From Rhizobium lentis (GTDB lineage Bacteria; Pseudomonadota; Alphaproteobacteria; Rhizobiales; Rhizobiaceae): a DNA stretch of 64,000 bases. Both the position numbers and the translations under genes were made by a program. Positions 42,993-50,895 of this stretch are shown here, piece by piece (the stretch's first letter is position 1; each line of letters starts with the position of its first letter). Location of the stretch: the NCBI RefSeq assembly GCF_014200175.1, contig NZ_JACHBD010000008.1, positions 248,001 to 312,000 of the forward strand, written 5' to 3'. The notes under the pieces are model-generated. The model searched no databases. It saw only the letters and a program-made list of their open reading frames with translations, and had not been told where the DNA came from.

Positions 42993-44588
42993 ATGGCACC
43001 TCGCGTTCTCGTATCCGACGAATTGTCGGAAACCGCCGTCCAGATCTTCCGCGACCGCGGCGTCGAAGTCGATTTCGAACCGCAGCTCGGCAAGGACAAG
43101 GACCGTCTGCTCGAAGTCATCGGCAAATATGATGGCCTCGCCATCCGTTCCGCCACCAAGGTGACTGAAAAGATCATCGAAGGGGCGAAGAACCTCAAGG
43201 TCGTCGGCCGCGCCGGCATCGGCGTCGACAATGTCGATATTCCGGCGGCCTCGCGCCGCGGCATCATCGTCATGAACACGCCCTTCGGCAATTCGATCAC
43301 GACGGCCGAACACGCGATTGCGCTGATGTTCGCCGTCGCTCGCCAGCTTCCGGCAGCCGATACCTCGACGCAGGCCGGCAAATGGGAGAAGTCGAAATTC
43401 ATGGGTGTCGAGATCACCGGCAAGACGCTCGGCGTCATCGGTGCCGGCAATATCGGCTCGATCGTCTGCGCCCGTGCCATCGGCCTCAAGATGCATGTCG
43501 TCGCCTACGACCCGTTCCTGTCCAAGGAGCGCGCCGAGGAGATGGGCGTCACCAAGGTCGAGCTGGACGAGCTTTTCGCCCGCGCCGATTTCATCACGCT
43601 GCACGTGCCGATGACCGACAGGACGCGCGGCATCCTCAACAAGGAAGCGCTGGCGAAGACGAAGCCCGGCGTGCGCATCATCAATTGCGCCCGCGGCGGC
43701 CTGGTCGATGAAGCGGCTCTCGCCGAAGCCATCAAGTCCGGCCATGTCGCGGGTGCCGCCTTCGACGTGTTCGAGGTCGAACCCGCCAAGGAAAGCCCGC
43801 TCTTCGGCCTGCCGAATGTCGTCTGCACGCCGCATCTCGGCGCTTCGACGACCGAGGCGCAGGAAAACGTCGCTCTGCAGGTGGCCGAACAGATGTCGGA
43901 CTATCTCGTCAAGGGTGCGGTCTCCAACGCCATCAACATGCCGTCGATCACCGCGGAAGAAGCGCCGATCCTCAAGCCTTTCATCCGACTTGCCGACGTT
44001 CTCGGCGCCTTCGTCGGCCAGGTCACCGAGGAGCCGATCAAGGAAATCGAGATCCTTTATGACGGCGTCACTGCCAACATGAACACGCGGGCGCTGACGA
44101 GCGCGGTGCTCGCCGGTCTCATCCGCCCGCAGGTCGCCGACGTCAACATGGTTTCGGCGCCGATCATGATCAAGGAAAAGGGGATCGTGCTTTCCGAGGT
44201 CAAGCGCGACAAGACGGGCGTCTTCGACGGCTATATCAAGCTGACGGTGACGACCGAGAGCATGACGCGTTCGATCGCCGGCACGGTGTTTTCGGACGGC
44301 AAGCCGCGCTTTATCCAGATCAAGGGCATCAATCTTGATGCCGATGTCGGCTCGCACATGATCTACATCACCAATACCGACGTCCCTGGTATGATCGGCT
44401 TCATCGGCACGACGCTCGGTGCTGCCGGCGTCAACATCGCCAACTTCCAGCTCGGCCGCGACAAGCAGGGCGGCGACGCCATCGCGCTGCTCTATGTCGA
44501 CGGCGAGGTGGAGGACGGCGTCCTCGAACGGCTGACGGCGCACCAGGCAATCCGCCAGGCAAAGCTGCTGACATTCAACATAGAGTGA
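42993..44588 (+). CDS. serA: D-3-phosphoglycerate dehydrogenase SerA
   Basis: 531 residues, the long type with intervening (ASB) domain and C-terminal ACT domain. Catalyses the first step of serine synthesis. NAD-binding GVIGAGNIGSIVC near 145, substrate block NCARGGLVDEAAL near 232, catalytic His region CTPHLGASTTEAQENVA near 285, ACT domain from about 450 (DVGSHMIYITNTDVPGMIGFIG). Serine feedback through the ACT domain is typical. GAAGGAG precedes ATG 42993, 77 bases after serC. Confidence 0.96.
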   Translation: MAPRVLVSDELSETAVQIFRDRGVEVDFEPQLGKDKDRLLEVIGKYDGLAIRSATKVTEKIIEGAKNLKVVGRAGIGVDNVDIPAASRRGIIVMNTPFGNSITTAEHAIALMFAVARQLPAADTSTQAGKWEKSKFMGVEITGKTLGVIGAGNIGSIVCARAIGLKMHVVAYDPFLSKERAEEMGVTKVELDELFARADFITLHVPMTDRTRGILNKEALAKTKPGVRIINCARGGLVDEAALAEAIKSGHVAGAAFDVFEVEPAKESPLFGLPNVVCTPHLGASTTEAQENVALQVAEQMSDYLVKGAVSNAINMPSITAEEAPILKPFIRLADVLGAFVGQVTEEPIKEIEILYDGVTANMNTRALTSAVLAGLIRPQVADVNMVSAPIMIKEKGIVLSEVKRDKTGVFDGYIKLTVTTESMTRSIAGTVFSDGKPRFIQIKGINLDADVGSHMIYITNTDVPGMIGFIGTTLGAAGVNIANFQLGRDKQGGDAIALLYVDGEVEDGVLERLTAHQAIRQAKLLTFNIE

Positions 44589-44609
44589 GTTTCCTTCCTC
44601 ACAAGGAAA

Positions 44610-44643
44610 CAGGAGAACCCGGCGCCGGAAATGGCGCCGAGTT
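44610..44643 (+). terminator. Terminator after serA
   Basis: ACCCGGCGCC and GGCGCCGAGT are inverted with a six-base loop (GGAAAT), followed by TTTTC. Modest intrinsic terminator. Confidence 0.7.
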
Positions 44644-44667
44644 TTCTGCGTCAGCAATGGGTATATT

Positions 44668-44934
44668 TCAGTGAGGCAAGCACTTGCGGCGAACGATCTT
44701 GCCGAAACGGGCTCTATCGTCCTCAGCCTTGGTGCGATGAAGGAAGGCGCGCCTGCTGCCGTCGAGACCCTGGAAGAATTCGTCCCAGGAAATCTCCTCC
44801 TGGGTATCCGAGGAAAAATCGACGCGAACGGTTTCGCTGTCGCTCGCGTCCTTGATGCGTGCGGGATGGCCGCCTCGCTCTTCGATCCAGTGTCTGATCC
44901 TATTGTAATCCGCCGTCGTGCCGAACCTGGCCAT
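44668..44934 (-). CDS. 88-residue conserved-type hypothetical protein, likely stress regulated
   Basis: MARFGTTADYNRIRHWIEERGGHPARIKDASDSETVRVDFSSD...EISWDEFFQGLDGSRRAFLHRT; family not recognised. It resembles short acidic/basic proteins encoded by small stress genes; a two-part fold (helix YNRIRHWIEERGG, then strand VRVDF and helix WDEFFQGLD) is likely. ATG 44934 is chosen because GGAGGG is four bases upstream. A GGAAC-N16-CGTT promoter lies 41-66 bases before it. It is convergent with serA. Confidence 0.75.
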   Translation of the reverse strand: MARFGTTADYNRIRHWIEERGGHPARIKDASDSETVRVDFSSDTQEEISWDEFFQGLDGSRRAFLHRTKAEDDRARFGKIVRRKCLPH

Positions 44935-44975
44935 GAAACCCTCCGCAGCATTCGATTGCGACATTGATCACCGGC

Positions 44976-45000
44976 AACGCATGATCGAAAGAATAGTTCC
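44976..45000 (-). promoter_or_regulatory. RpoE2-type (ECF15) stress promoter
   Basis: On the minus strand GGAAC (45000-44996) is followed by 16 bases and CGTT (44979-44976). This is the consensus described for the general-stress ECF sigma factor RpoE2 of rhizobia (GGAAC-N16/17-cGTT). Start of transcription is expected at about 44968, giving a leader of about 34 nt to ATG 44934. Confidence 0.7.
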
Positions 45001-45034
45001 ATAGGGCGATAATTATCTGCTCGACGATTTGCGG

Positions 45035-45054
45035 TTGAGCCAGCTGGTGCTCAA
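45035..45054. promoter_or_regulatory. Inverted repeat before the 33-residue gene
   Basis: TTGAGC and GCTCAA flank CAGCTGGT, about 67-86 bases before the small gene at 45121. It may be an operator or a leader hairpin; no regulator can be named. Confidence 0.35.
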
Positions 45055-45120
45055 GCATTCGTTATTTTGAGAACGGCGGCCGGAGCGGCATAATTGGCAT
45101 TGGCTGGAAGGAGGATGCAT

Positions 45121-45222
45121 ATGAAACCCTATTCATTCTCGATAATAGGACTGGCGCTCATGACCGCCGTGATCGCCAATCCAGGCATCGCATTCGCCTG
45201 CAACAAGCTGATCGGCACCTGA
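45121..45222 (+). CDS. 33-residue secreted or membrane micro-protein
   Basis: MKPYSFSIIGLALMTAVIANPGIAFACNKLIGT. A very strong AAGGAGG lies six bases before the ATG, and a strong terminator follows 16 bases after the stop, so this looks like a complete monocistronic gene. The whole protein is a signal peptide-like sequence (Lys near N terminus, hydrophobic core, AFA before C27), leaving only CNKLIGT. It may be an entericidin-like or membrane peptide; the lipobox is poor (A-F-A-C). Family not recognised. Confidence 0.65.
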   Translation: MKPYSFSIIGLALMTAVIANPGIAFACNKLIGT

Positions 45223-45238
45223 GCCGCACCCCCGCTTT

Positions 45239-45270
45239 CAAGGCGCGGCTTCGGCCGCGCCTTCCTTTCT
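45239..45270 (+). terminator. Terminator after the micro-protein gene
   Basis: AAGGCGCGGC and GCCGCGCCTT with loop TTCG, followed by CCTTTCT. Stable tetraloop hairpin, good terminator. Confidence 0.85.
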
Positions 45271-45405
45271 CACTGGCGAAACCGATCGGCCTCCCGAACG
45301 CCGCCCCTTGCGTCCCGATACAATCCTTTCTATATCGATCGCTGATCGAAAGGCGGCCGATCCCGCCTGATACAGCAATCCGCCGCAATTGCAGCGCAAG
45401 GGCGG

Positions 45406-46635
45406 ATGATGAGCGCGCAGAATTTGGCACTACCGTTGAACACACTGGATTTTGACAAGAAGCCGGAAGAGACCCGCGTCGTCGTCGCCATGTCGGGCGG
45501 CGTCGATTCCTCCGTCGTAGCCGGCCTTCTCAAACAGCAGGGTTACGACGTGCTCGGCATTACGCTGCAGCTTTACGATCATGGCGCCGCCGTTCATCGC
45601 GCCGGGTCGTGCTGCGCCGGCCAGGATATCGACGATGCCCGCCGCGTCTGCGAGACGCTCGGCATTCCGCATTACGTGCTCGATTACGAAAAGCGCTTTC
45701 GCGAGACGGTGATCAATCCCTTCGCCGAAAGCTATGTGGCCGGCGAAACGCCGATCCCTTGCGTTTCCTGCAACCAGACCGTCAAGTTCGCCGATCTTCT
45801 GGCGACCGCCAAGGAGCTCGGCGCCGATGCGCTGGCGACCGGCCACTATATCCGTTCGCGGCCGAACCCTTCGCCCGAACATCCCCGCCGCCGTGCGCTG
45901 TTCCGTCCGGCCGACGCCGACCGCGACCAGAGCTATTTCCTGTTCGCCACGACGCAGGAGCAGATCGATTATCTGCGCTTTCCGCTCGGCGGCCTGCCGA
46001 AGGCCGAGACCCGCCGGCTGGCCGAAGAGATGGGCCTCGTCGTCGCGAAGAAGGCCGACAGCCAGGACATCTGCTTCGTGCCGCAGGGCAAATATTCCGA
46101 CATCATCACCAAGCTGAAGCCGAATGCGGCGCTTGCCGGCGAGATCGTCCATCTCGACGGCCGCGTATTGGGAAGCCATGAAGGCATCCTGCATTTCACC
46201 ATCGGCCAGCGCCGAGGCATCGGCATCGCCACCGGCGAACCGCTCTATGTCGTCTATCTCGACGCTCGGTCGCGCCGCGTCATCGTCGGCCCGAAGGAGG
46301 CGCTGGAAACCCACCGCGTCTATCTGCGCGACGTCAACTGGCTCGGCGACGAGACGCTTGCGGAAGCAGCGTCCGGCGAAGGCTTTGGCTGTTACGCCAA
46401 GGTCCGCTCGACCAGGGCGCCGGCGCCGGCCGTGCTGCATGTCGATTCCACCGGCACCTATGTCGATCTGACGGTCGGCGAGGCCGGCATTGCTCCCGGC
46501 CAGGCCTGCGCGCTCTATTCCGCACCCGGCGACGACGCCCGCGTCTTCGGCGGCGGCTTCATCGAGCGCTCCGAGCGCGAACCCTCGGCCGAGGCTTCGC
46601 TCAAGGCGCTGCTCGCCAGCCCCGTCGCCGCCTGA
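45406..46635 (+). CDS. mnmA: tRNA-specific 2-thiouridylase MnmA
   Basis: 409 residues. Puts sulfur on U34 of tRNAs for Lys, Glu and Gln. PP-loop AMSGGVDSSVVAGLL near 33, catalytic Cys pair in ETPIPCVSCNQTVKF (near 120) and DSQDICFVPQGKY (near 217), and C-terminal beta-barrel with EGILHFTIGQRRGIG and the end region FGGGFIERSE. The ATG at 45406 (or 45409) follows GGGCGG. It is followed by the tRNA-Met gene. Confidence 0.95.
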   Translation: MMSAQNLALPLNTLDFDKKPEETRVVVAMSGGVDSSVVAGLLKQQGYDVLGITLQLYDHGAAVHRAGSCCAGQDIDDARRVCETLGIPHYVLDYEKRFRETVINPFAESYVAGETPIPCVSCNQTVKFADLLATAKELGADALATGHYIRSRPNPSPEHPRRRALFRPADADRDQSYFLFATTQEQIDYLRFPLGGLPKAETRRLAEEMGLVVAKKADSQDICFVPQGKYSDIITKLKPNAALAGEIVHLDGRVLGSHEGILHFTIGQRRGIGIATGEPLYVVYLDARSRRVIVGPKEALETHRVYLRDVNWLGDETLAEAASGEGFGCYAKVRSTRAPAPAVLHVDSTGTYVDLTVGEAGIAPGQACALYSAPGDDARVFGGGFIERSEREPSAEASLKALLASPVAA

Positions 46636-46687
46636 AACCGATGGAGAGGGCGGGCGGCCAAGCCCAGCGTTTTTCTCTATCATGCGC

Positions 46688-46717
46688 TTGACACAAAGCC
46701 GAAGCGCACCTTATAAG
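46688..46717 (+). promoter_or_regulatory. Promoter of tRNA-Met
   Basis: TTGACA (46688-46693) and TATAAG (46712-46717) with an 18-base spacer, both close to the housekeeping consensus. The transcript should start near 46724, about 47 bases before the tRNA. Confidence 0.8.
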
Positions 46718-46770
46718 CCGCTCATCCCACGAGCCCGCAGCGCTTCGCGAGCAGGTATCGTTTGACCAGT

Positions 46771-46847
46771 GGCGGAGTAGCTCAGTAGGTCAGAGCAGAG
46801 GAATCATAATCCTTGTGTCGGGGGTTCAAATCCCTCCTCCGCTACCA
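46771..46847 (+). tRNA. tRNA-Met (CAT)
   Basis: Acceptor GGCGGAG pairs with CTCCGCT (first pair G-U), followed by encoded ACCA. D arm GCTC/GAGC, anticodon stem GAGGA/TCCTT around the loop ATCATAA with anticodon CAT, and T arm GGGGG TTCAAAT CCCTC. 77 nt. Because the C1-A72 mismatch and GGG/CCC pairs of initiators are absent, this is the elongator tRNA-Met. TilS-modified tRNA-Ile(CAT) is an alternative, but the sequence has no clear sign of it. Confidence 0.93.
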
Positions 46848-46984
46848 TCTCTTCATTGCAGAATTTGCGATTCTGGCGGCTCGATTCTGAGCCGGTTCCG
46901 ACGGCCGCGGTAGCGCGTCCCTCCGCCAAAAGGCGTGGCGACATGACAAAATAACCTCGGATTTCGCTGACGCCGGGGCCAGCA

Positions 46985-47113
46985 CTATCTGTAGAGCATA
47001 AAATGCAATATGGGCATTTTCATCGCCCAAAGATGGGATGCAGCAGCGATAATGATCGCCCATAAGGCCAGCGAGAACATGACCGCGGCTAACCTAATTC
47101 CCATTGACTGCAT
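46985..47113 (-). CDS. 42-residue membrane micro-protein
   Basis: MQSMGIRLAAVMFSLALWAIIIAAASHLWAMKMPILHFMLYR, one strongly hydrophobic helix (residues 8-28). A GGAGGA ribosome-binding site lies four bases before the ATG. No family recognised. It lies between tRNA-Met and the VCBS-type gene, divergent to nothing on the plus strand. Coding potential rests on the strong site and helix only. Confidence 0.5.
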   Translation of the reverse strand: MQSMGIRLAAVMFSLALWAIIIAAASHLWAMKMPILHFMLYR

Positions 47114-47269
47114 CAGTTCCTCCATCCCGGCATAATCGTCCCTCCTCGGACGATCTATTGCTAGCAGGGCGCAGGTCGATCAGCTATCGCAAGAAATCGC
47201 TAGTGGATCGCCGCTGCAGCGCGGGCTCGGAAAGAGGCAATGTTTGGCGCGGCGCCCTTTTCCTCTCTC

Positions 47270-48097
47270 TCAAACGACAAAGTGGAAGTTGTCGTATTGC
47301 GCGCCATAATAATCGGGGCCGCTCGTTTCGGTAATGACGGGCTCGGTGTCGAGCACGAGATAGTCGATCTGGCCATAGGCGCTGAGATCAATCACTTGCG
47401 GGTCATGAATGCTGTCGGCGGTCACGTTGACCGTAACCAAGAACACAGCATCGCCGTTCAGCCTACCTTCGATCGTGAGAACGTTGTCATAGTCAGATGT
47501 GCCATTTGCCACGCTGAATTGCTCGATCTGGAAGGTGCCGCCGTCGGCGGCCTGGATGGGTGTCCAGAAGACGCCGCCTGACAGATAATGGTTGCCGTCG
47601 GCTTCCTTTTGTATCACTGCATCGTCACCATCGTGCCAAGCACCCCAATCGAAGCCCTTGTAGCCTGTGGGGAAATCATATTTGCCGACATCCTCGAAAT
47701 TCACGAAGATGTCGCCACGCTCCGGCAGATCGACAGTGATATTGAGCAAGCCGAAGTCAGTGGCGCCTTTGCCGTCCGAGATCTTGAAATTGAACTGGTC
47801 GAGGAGTTGATCTCCAGGGCCGAGCGCTAATACCACCGGATTGGAGTGATCGAGTTCATAGGTATAGTAGCCGTCGGAATAGATGATCAACGTGCCGTAT
47901 TTTCCCTCGATCGTCGTCGTCGTGGCCGGTCCGTCCGGAGTGGCCGGTTGCGGAATTCGCTGCCCGTTGACGAAGTTGAGACGCAGAAGATCTCCGTCGG
48001 CATCCCTGGAACCGTCCAGGATGTTGCCGTCAACCGACTTGTCGATGTCGAAAATGGGCTGGTATACGTCCGCTGCGACCGGCTTGTGGTTTGCCAT
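47270..48097 (-). CDS. Secreted VCBS-type protein
   Basis: 275 residues. Residues about 75-115 (YGTLIIYSDGYYTYELDHSNPVVLALGPGDQLLDQFNFKISDG) form one VCBS/cadherin-like unit. After an acidic part comes a beta-rich half (TFQIEQFSVANGTSDYDNVLTIEG...YDNFHFVV). No N-terminal signal peptide; acidic, aromatic C terminus (DYYGAQYDNFHFVV) is compatible with type I secretion, and no GGxGxD nonapeptide repeats are seen. ATG 48097 has GGGAGG before it. The protein is much shorter than typical VCBS adhesins, so it could be a fragmentary relic or an independent small exoprotein. Confidence 0.7.
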   Translation of the reverse strand: MANHKPVAADVYQPIFDIDKSVDGNILDGSRDADGDLLRLNFVNGQRIPQPATPDGPATTTTIEGKYGTLIIYSDGYYTYELDHSNPVVLALGPGDQLLDQFNFKISDGKGATDFGLLNITVDLPERGDIFVNFEDVGKYDFPTGYKGFDWGAWHDGDDAVIQKEADGNHYLSGGVFWTPIQAADGGTFQIEQFSVANGTSDYDNVLTIEGRLNGDAVFLVTVNVTADSIHDPQVIDLSAYGQIDYLVLDTEPVITETSGPDYYGAQYDNFHFVV

Positions 48098-48431
48098 TTC
48101 TACCTCCCGTCTGAAGTTCTGTTTAAGCATGCAACCCTATCGGGTGCTTGGCAACGAGATTTTGACGAGCGTCAGATCAATTCAGCCTGCCAAATCCGAC
48201 AGGCGCAATTTGTCTGCAGCTCAAGAGCCAGTAAAGGAACTGACGCCGGCGTCTATTCCCTTGGAAATGAAGATTTATGCGCTGTCTTACGCTAATGCCG
48301 CTTTGGGGGAATGCGGTATCTTCTGCCTGTCCAAGCTTTCGCTCAATTTCGGCCAGCAGAAATATTTCAGGCAGCGTAATAATGCCAGACTCATGATGAC
48401 GTCATCATGACGATAACCGGCGTTGATTGCT
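48098..48431. other. Gap of 334 bp with a perfect 18-bp palindrome
   Basis: No gene is supported. CATGATGACGTCATCATG at 48393-48410 is a perfect palindrome 22 bases after the end of the livF-type gene. The rest should include the promoter of the VCBS-type gene, but no clear box is seen. Confidence 0.5.
48393..48410. promoter_or_regulatory. Perfect 18-bp palindrome
   Basis: CATGATGACGTCATCATG reads identically on both strands and contains the dyad TGACGTCA. It has the form of a dimeric regulator site. It is 296 bases upstream of the VCBS-type gene and just after the transporter operon, so its target is unknown. It is unlikely to be a terminator because no T-run follows. Confidence 0.4.
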
Positions 48432-49148
48432 TCAATGCAGGCCGCCCACTCCGAGCAAGCTTTCGACGGCTTCGTGGTCCTTGGATAGGTCTGTCGGCGT
48501 TCCCGCCCAGGCCAGCCGCCCTCGTTCGAGAATGACGACCTGATCGGCGAAATCGAGCGCGCTCTGGATCCGCTGCTCGACAAGAAGGATGGTCATGTCG
48601 CCTGACTTGGCGAGTCCGGCGAAGGCTGCCATCAGTTCCTCGCAGATAACGGGGGCGAGACCCTCGAGCGGTTCGTCGAGCAGCAGCACCGACGGGCGGC
48701 CGAGAATGGTGCGGGCCGTCGAAAGCATCTGCTGTTCGCCGCCGGAGAGTTGGTTGCCGAGGTTGCGGCGGCGCTCCTTCAGGCGCGGGAACAGCGCATA
48801 GGCTTCCTCCAGCGCCGTCTTCGGCCGCGCCTTCAAGCCGACGAAAAGGTTCTCTTCGACGGTCAGCGTCGGGAAGACGCAACGTGTCTGCGGCACATAA
48901 CCGAGACCCTTGTGCGCGCGTGTTGCGCTTGGTGCTGTTGTGACGTCCGCATCGCCAAGGGTGATGCGGCCCTCGTAGCGTCTGGTCTGGCCGGCGAGCG
49001 TTGCCAGCAGCGTCGTCTTGCCCATGCCGTTGCGGCCGAGCACGGCAAGCTTTGCGCCTGCCGGCACTGCGAAGGAAATGCCTTCCAACACCCCCGTCGG
49101 CCCGTATCCGGCCGACAGATTTTCGACTTCAAGCGACAGGGCTGGCAT
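48432..49148 (-). CDS. HAAT-type ABC transporter ATPase (LivF-like)
   Basis: 238 residues. Walker A GRNGMGKTTLL near 40, signature LSGGEQQML near 140, Walker B VLLLDEPLEGL, switch His replaced by EQR as is typical of LivF-type ATPases. Last gene of a five-gene importer. Its start (49148, or 49154) overlaps the preceding livG-type gene by 20-26 bases; GGGAG before it supports 49148. Confidence 0.88.
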   Translation of the reverse strand: MPALSLEVENLSAGYGPTGVLEGISFAVPAGAKLAVLGRNGMGKTTLLATLAGQTRRYEGRITLGDADVTTAPSATRAHKGLGYVPQTRCVFPTLTVEENLFVGLKARPKTALEEAYALFPRLKERRRNLGNQLSGGEQQMLSTARTILGRPSVLLLDEPLEGLAPVICEELMAAFAGLAKSGDMTILLVEQRIQSALDFADQVVILERGRLAWAGTPTDLSKDHEAVESLLGVGGLH

Positions 49149-49893
49149 TGGCATAACTCCCGAGATAGGCCTCGCGCACACGCGCATCCCTAGTGACATC
49201 TTCAGGCTGGCCGTCAAAGATGATCGCGCCGGCGGCCAGCACGATGACACGTTTGGCAAAACGAAAAACAAGATCCATGTCGTGTTCGATCATCAGCACG
49301 GCGAGATCGGCGGGCAGATCAGCCAGCGCTTGCTCGATGCGGCCGGTATCGCTTTGCGGGACGCCGGCGGCCGGTTCGTCGAGCAGCAGCACCTTCGGTT
49401 TCAGCGCCAGCGCGACGGCAAGTTCGAGAAGCCGCTGCTGTCCATAGGCAATCTCGCTGACCTTGCGATGCATCAGCGGCGTCAGTCCGAGCTTTCCCAG
49501 GAGGTCGTCGATCTCGGCCATGACATCGGGCATCGAGAGGAAATTTCCGAACATGTTCCAGGTCTTTCCGTCCCGCTGCAGGACAGCGAGCCCGACATGT
49601 TCGGCGGGCGTCATGTCCTGGAAAAGCCGCGTCACCTGAAAGGAGCGGACGAGGCCGCGTTTGACCCTGCCGATCGCATTGACTGCCGTCACCGTTTCGC
49701 CGCCAAGGCGGACCTCGCCGGAATCGGGGGGGAGATTGCCGGTGACGAGGTTGACGAAGGTGGTCTTGCCGGCGCCGTTCGGGCCGATCAGCGCGACGCG
49801 GTCGCCGGGCGCCATCGCCAGCGAAACGTCATTGGTGACGGCAAGGCCACCGAAGGCTTTCCGGAGATTGGCGACTTCAAAGACATGGCTCAT
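49129..49893 (-). CDS. HAAT-type ABC transporter ATPase (LivG-like)
   Basis: 254 residues. Walker A GPNGAGKTTFVNLVTG near 38, the characteristic VRSFQVTRLFQDMTPAEH, signature VSEIAYGQQRLLELAVALAL (degenerate LSGGQ, as in LivG), Walker B VLLLDEPAAGV, MIEHDMDLVFRFAKRV with the switch His. Overlaps the livM-type gene by four bases (ATGA). Confidence 0.9.
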   Translation of the reverse strand: MSHVFEVANLRKAFGGLAVTNDVSLAMAPGDRVALIGPNGAGKTTFVNLVTGNLPPDSGEVRLGGETVTAVNAIGRVKRGLVRSFQVTRLFQDMTPAEHVGLAVLQRDGKTWNMFGNFLSMPDVMAEIDDLLGKLGLTPLMHRKVSEIAYGQQRLLELAVALALKPKVLLLDEPAAGVPQSDTGRIEQALADLPADLAVLMIEHDMDLVFRFAKRVIVLAAGAIIFDGQPEDVTRDARVREAYLGSYANASPVA

Positions 49894-50894
49894 GAGCGCT
49901 GCTCCCTGCGGCGGTCAATGAAATTTGCGGCCGTTCCGTAAAGCCCTTTCGGCGCGAAGAGCACGACGGCGATCAAGAGCGCACCGACCATGGTCAGCCA
50001 GTGGAAGGGATTGGCGGCCGAGACATAGTCCTCGAAGAGCATGAAGATGATCGTGCCGGAGAGCGCGCCAAAAAGAGAGCCGGTGCCGCCGAGCACAAGC
50101 ATGACGAGCGCCTCGGCCGACTGGGTGAAGGACAGGCTGTCCAGGCCGACGACCTGCGTCGAGATCGCGTTCAAGGCGCCGCCGACCCCGGCAACCGCGC
50201 CCGAGATGGCGTACATCCTGATGAGTGCGCCCTTCGGCGAACCACCCATGGCGCGGATACGCAACGGGTCCTGCTTGATGGCGCGGCAGAGCATGCCGAA
50301 GGGTGAACGCACCAGCAATCTCAGCAGCACGAAGACAACAAGCAGCAGCGTCATTCCGAAAAAGAAGGCGGTGCGGCCATAAAGATCGAATTCAAAAAAG
50401 CCGAGGACCGGGTCGGGCGCGATGCCGGAAAGTCCATCACTGCCTCCTGTCCATGAGGAGGCCTTGTTGGCGAATTCGTGGAAGAGGTGGATGAGGGCAA
50501 TCGACAGCACGAGTTGCGGCAGGCCGTGCGCGCGCAGAATGATCTCGCCGCTGAGCAGCCCGGCAGCTACGCCGCCGGCAATGCCGGCAAGCAGCATCAG
50601 CAGCGGATCATTGATGCCGTAATGCGCCGACAGGACGCCGGCGGCATAGGCGCCGGAGCCGAACAGGGCTGCATGGCCGAGCGTTGCAACGCCGCAATAA
50701 CCGGTCACGAGATCGAGCGATAGCACGAGCAGCGCGATGGTGATCATCCGCGTCAGAAGCGCGAGATTATCGGGGAAGGCGAAATAGCCGATGGCGGCAA
50801 CGGCGATGATCACGATGATGCCGGCGAGATCGCGGCTGACATAACCGCGCCGATGCTGGAGACGTCCGTTTTCGTTGTTCAACACAAGCGCCAT
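49890..50894 (-). CDS. HAAT-type ABC permease (LivM-like)
   Basis: 334 residues, about ten membrane helices: GIIVIIAVAAIGYFAFP, MITIALLVLSLDLVTGYCGVATLGHAALFGSGAYAAG (a family signature), and the coupling region QDPLRIRAMGGSPKGALIRMYAISGAVAGVGGAL. It pairs with the LivH-like permease to form the channel. Start 50894 chosen one base after the livH-type stop. Confidence 0.9.
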   Translation of the reverse strand: MALVLNNENGRLQHRRGYVSRDLAGIIVIIAVAAIGYFAFPDNLALLTRMITIALLVLSLDLVTGYCGVATLGHAALFGSGAYAAGVLSAHYGINDPLLMLLAGIAGGVAAGLLSGEIILRAHGLPQLVLSIALIHLFHEFANKASSWTGGSDGLSGIAPDPVLGFFEFDLYGRTAFFFGMTLLLVVFVLLRLLVRSPFGMLCRAIKQDPLRIRAMGGSPKGALIRMYAISGAVAGVGGALNAISTQVVGLDSLSFTQSAEALVMLVLGGTGSLFGALSGTIIFMLFEDYVSAANPFHWLTMVGALLIAVVLFAPKGLYGTAANFIDRRREQRS

Positions 50895-50895
50895 C

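Noticed and set aside
42780..45002. 740-codon minus-strand open frame opposite serC end and serA
   Set aside because: It mirrors the codon pattern of serA in high-GC DNA; serA has all family motifs, and the mirror protein shows only low-complexity charged sequence.
46771..46847. tRNA as initiator tRNA-Met or tRNA-Ile(CAT)
   Set aside because: Initiator features (C1-A72 mismatch, three G-C pairs below the anticodon) are absent, and nothing specific to tRNA-Ile2 is seen.
46842..47063. 73-codon minus-strand frame overlapping tRNA-Met
   Set aside because: Overlaps the tRNA and lacks a ribosome site; the better frame nearby is 46985-47113.
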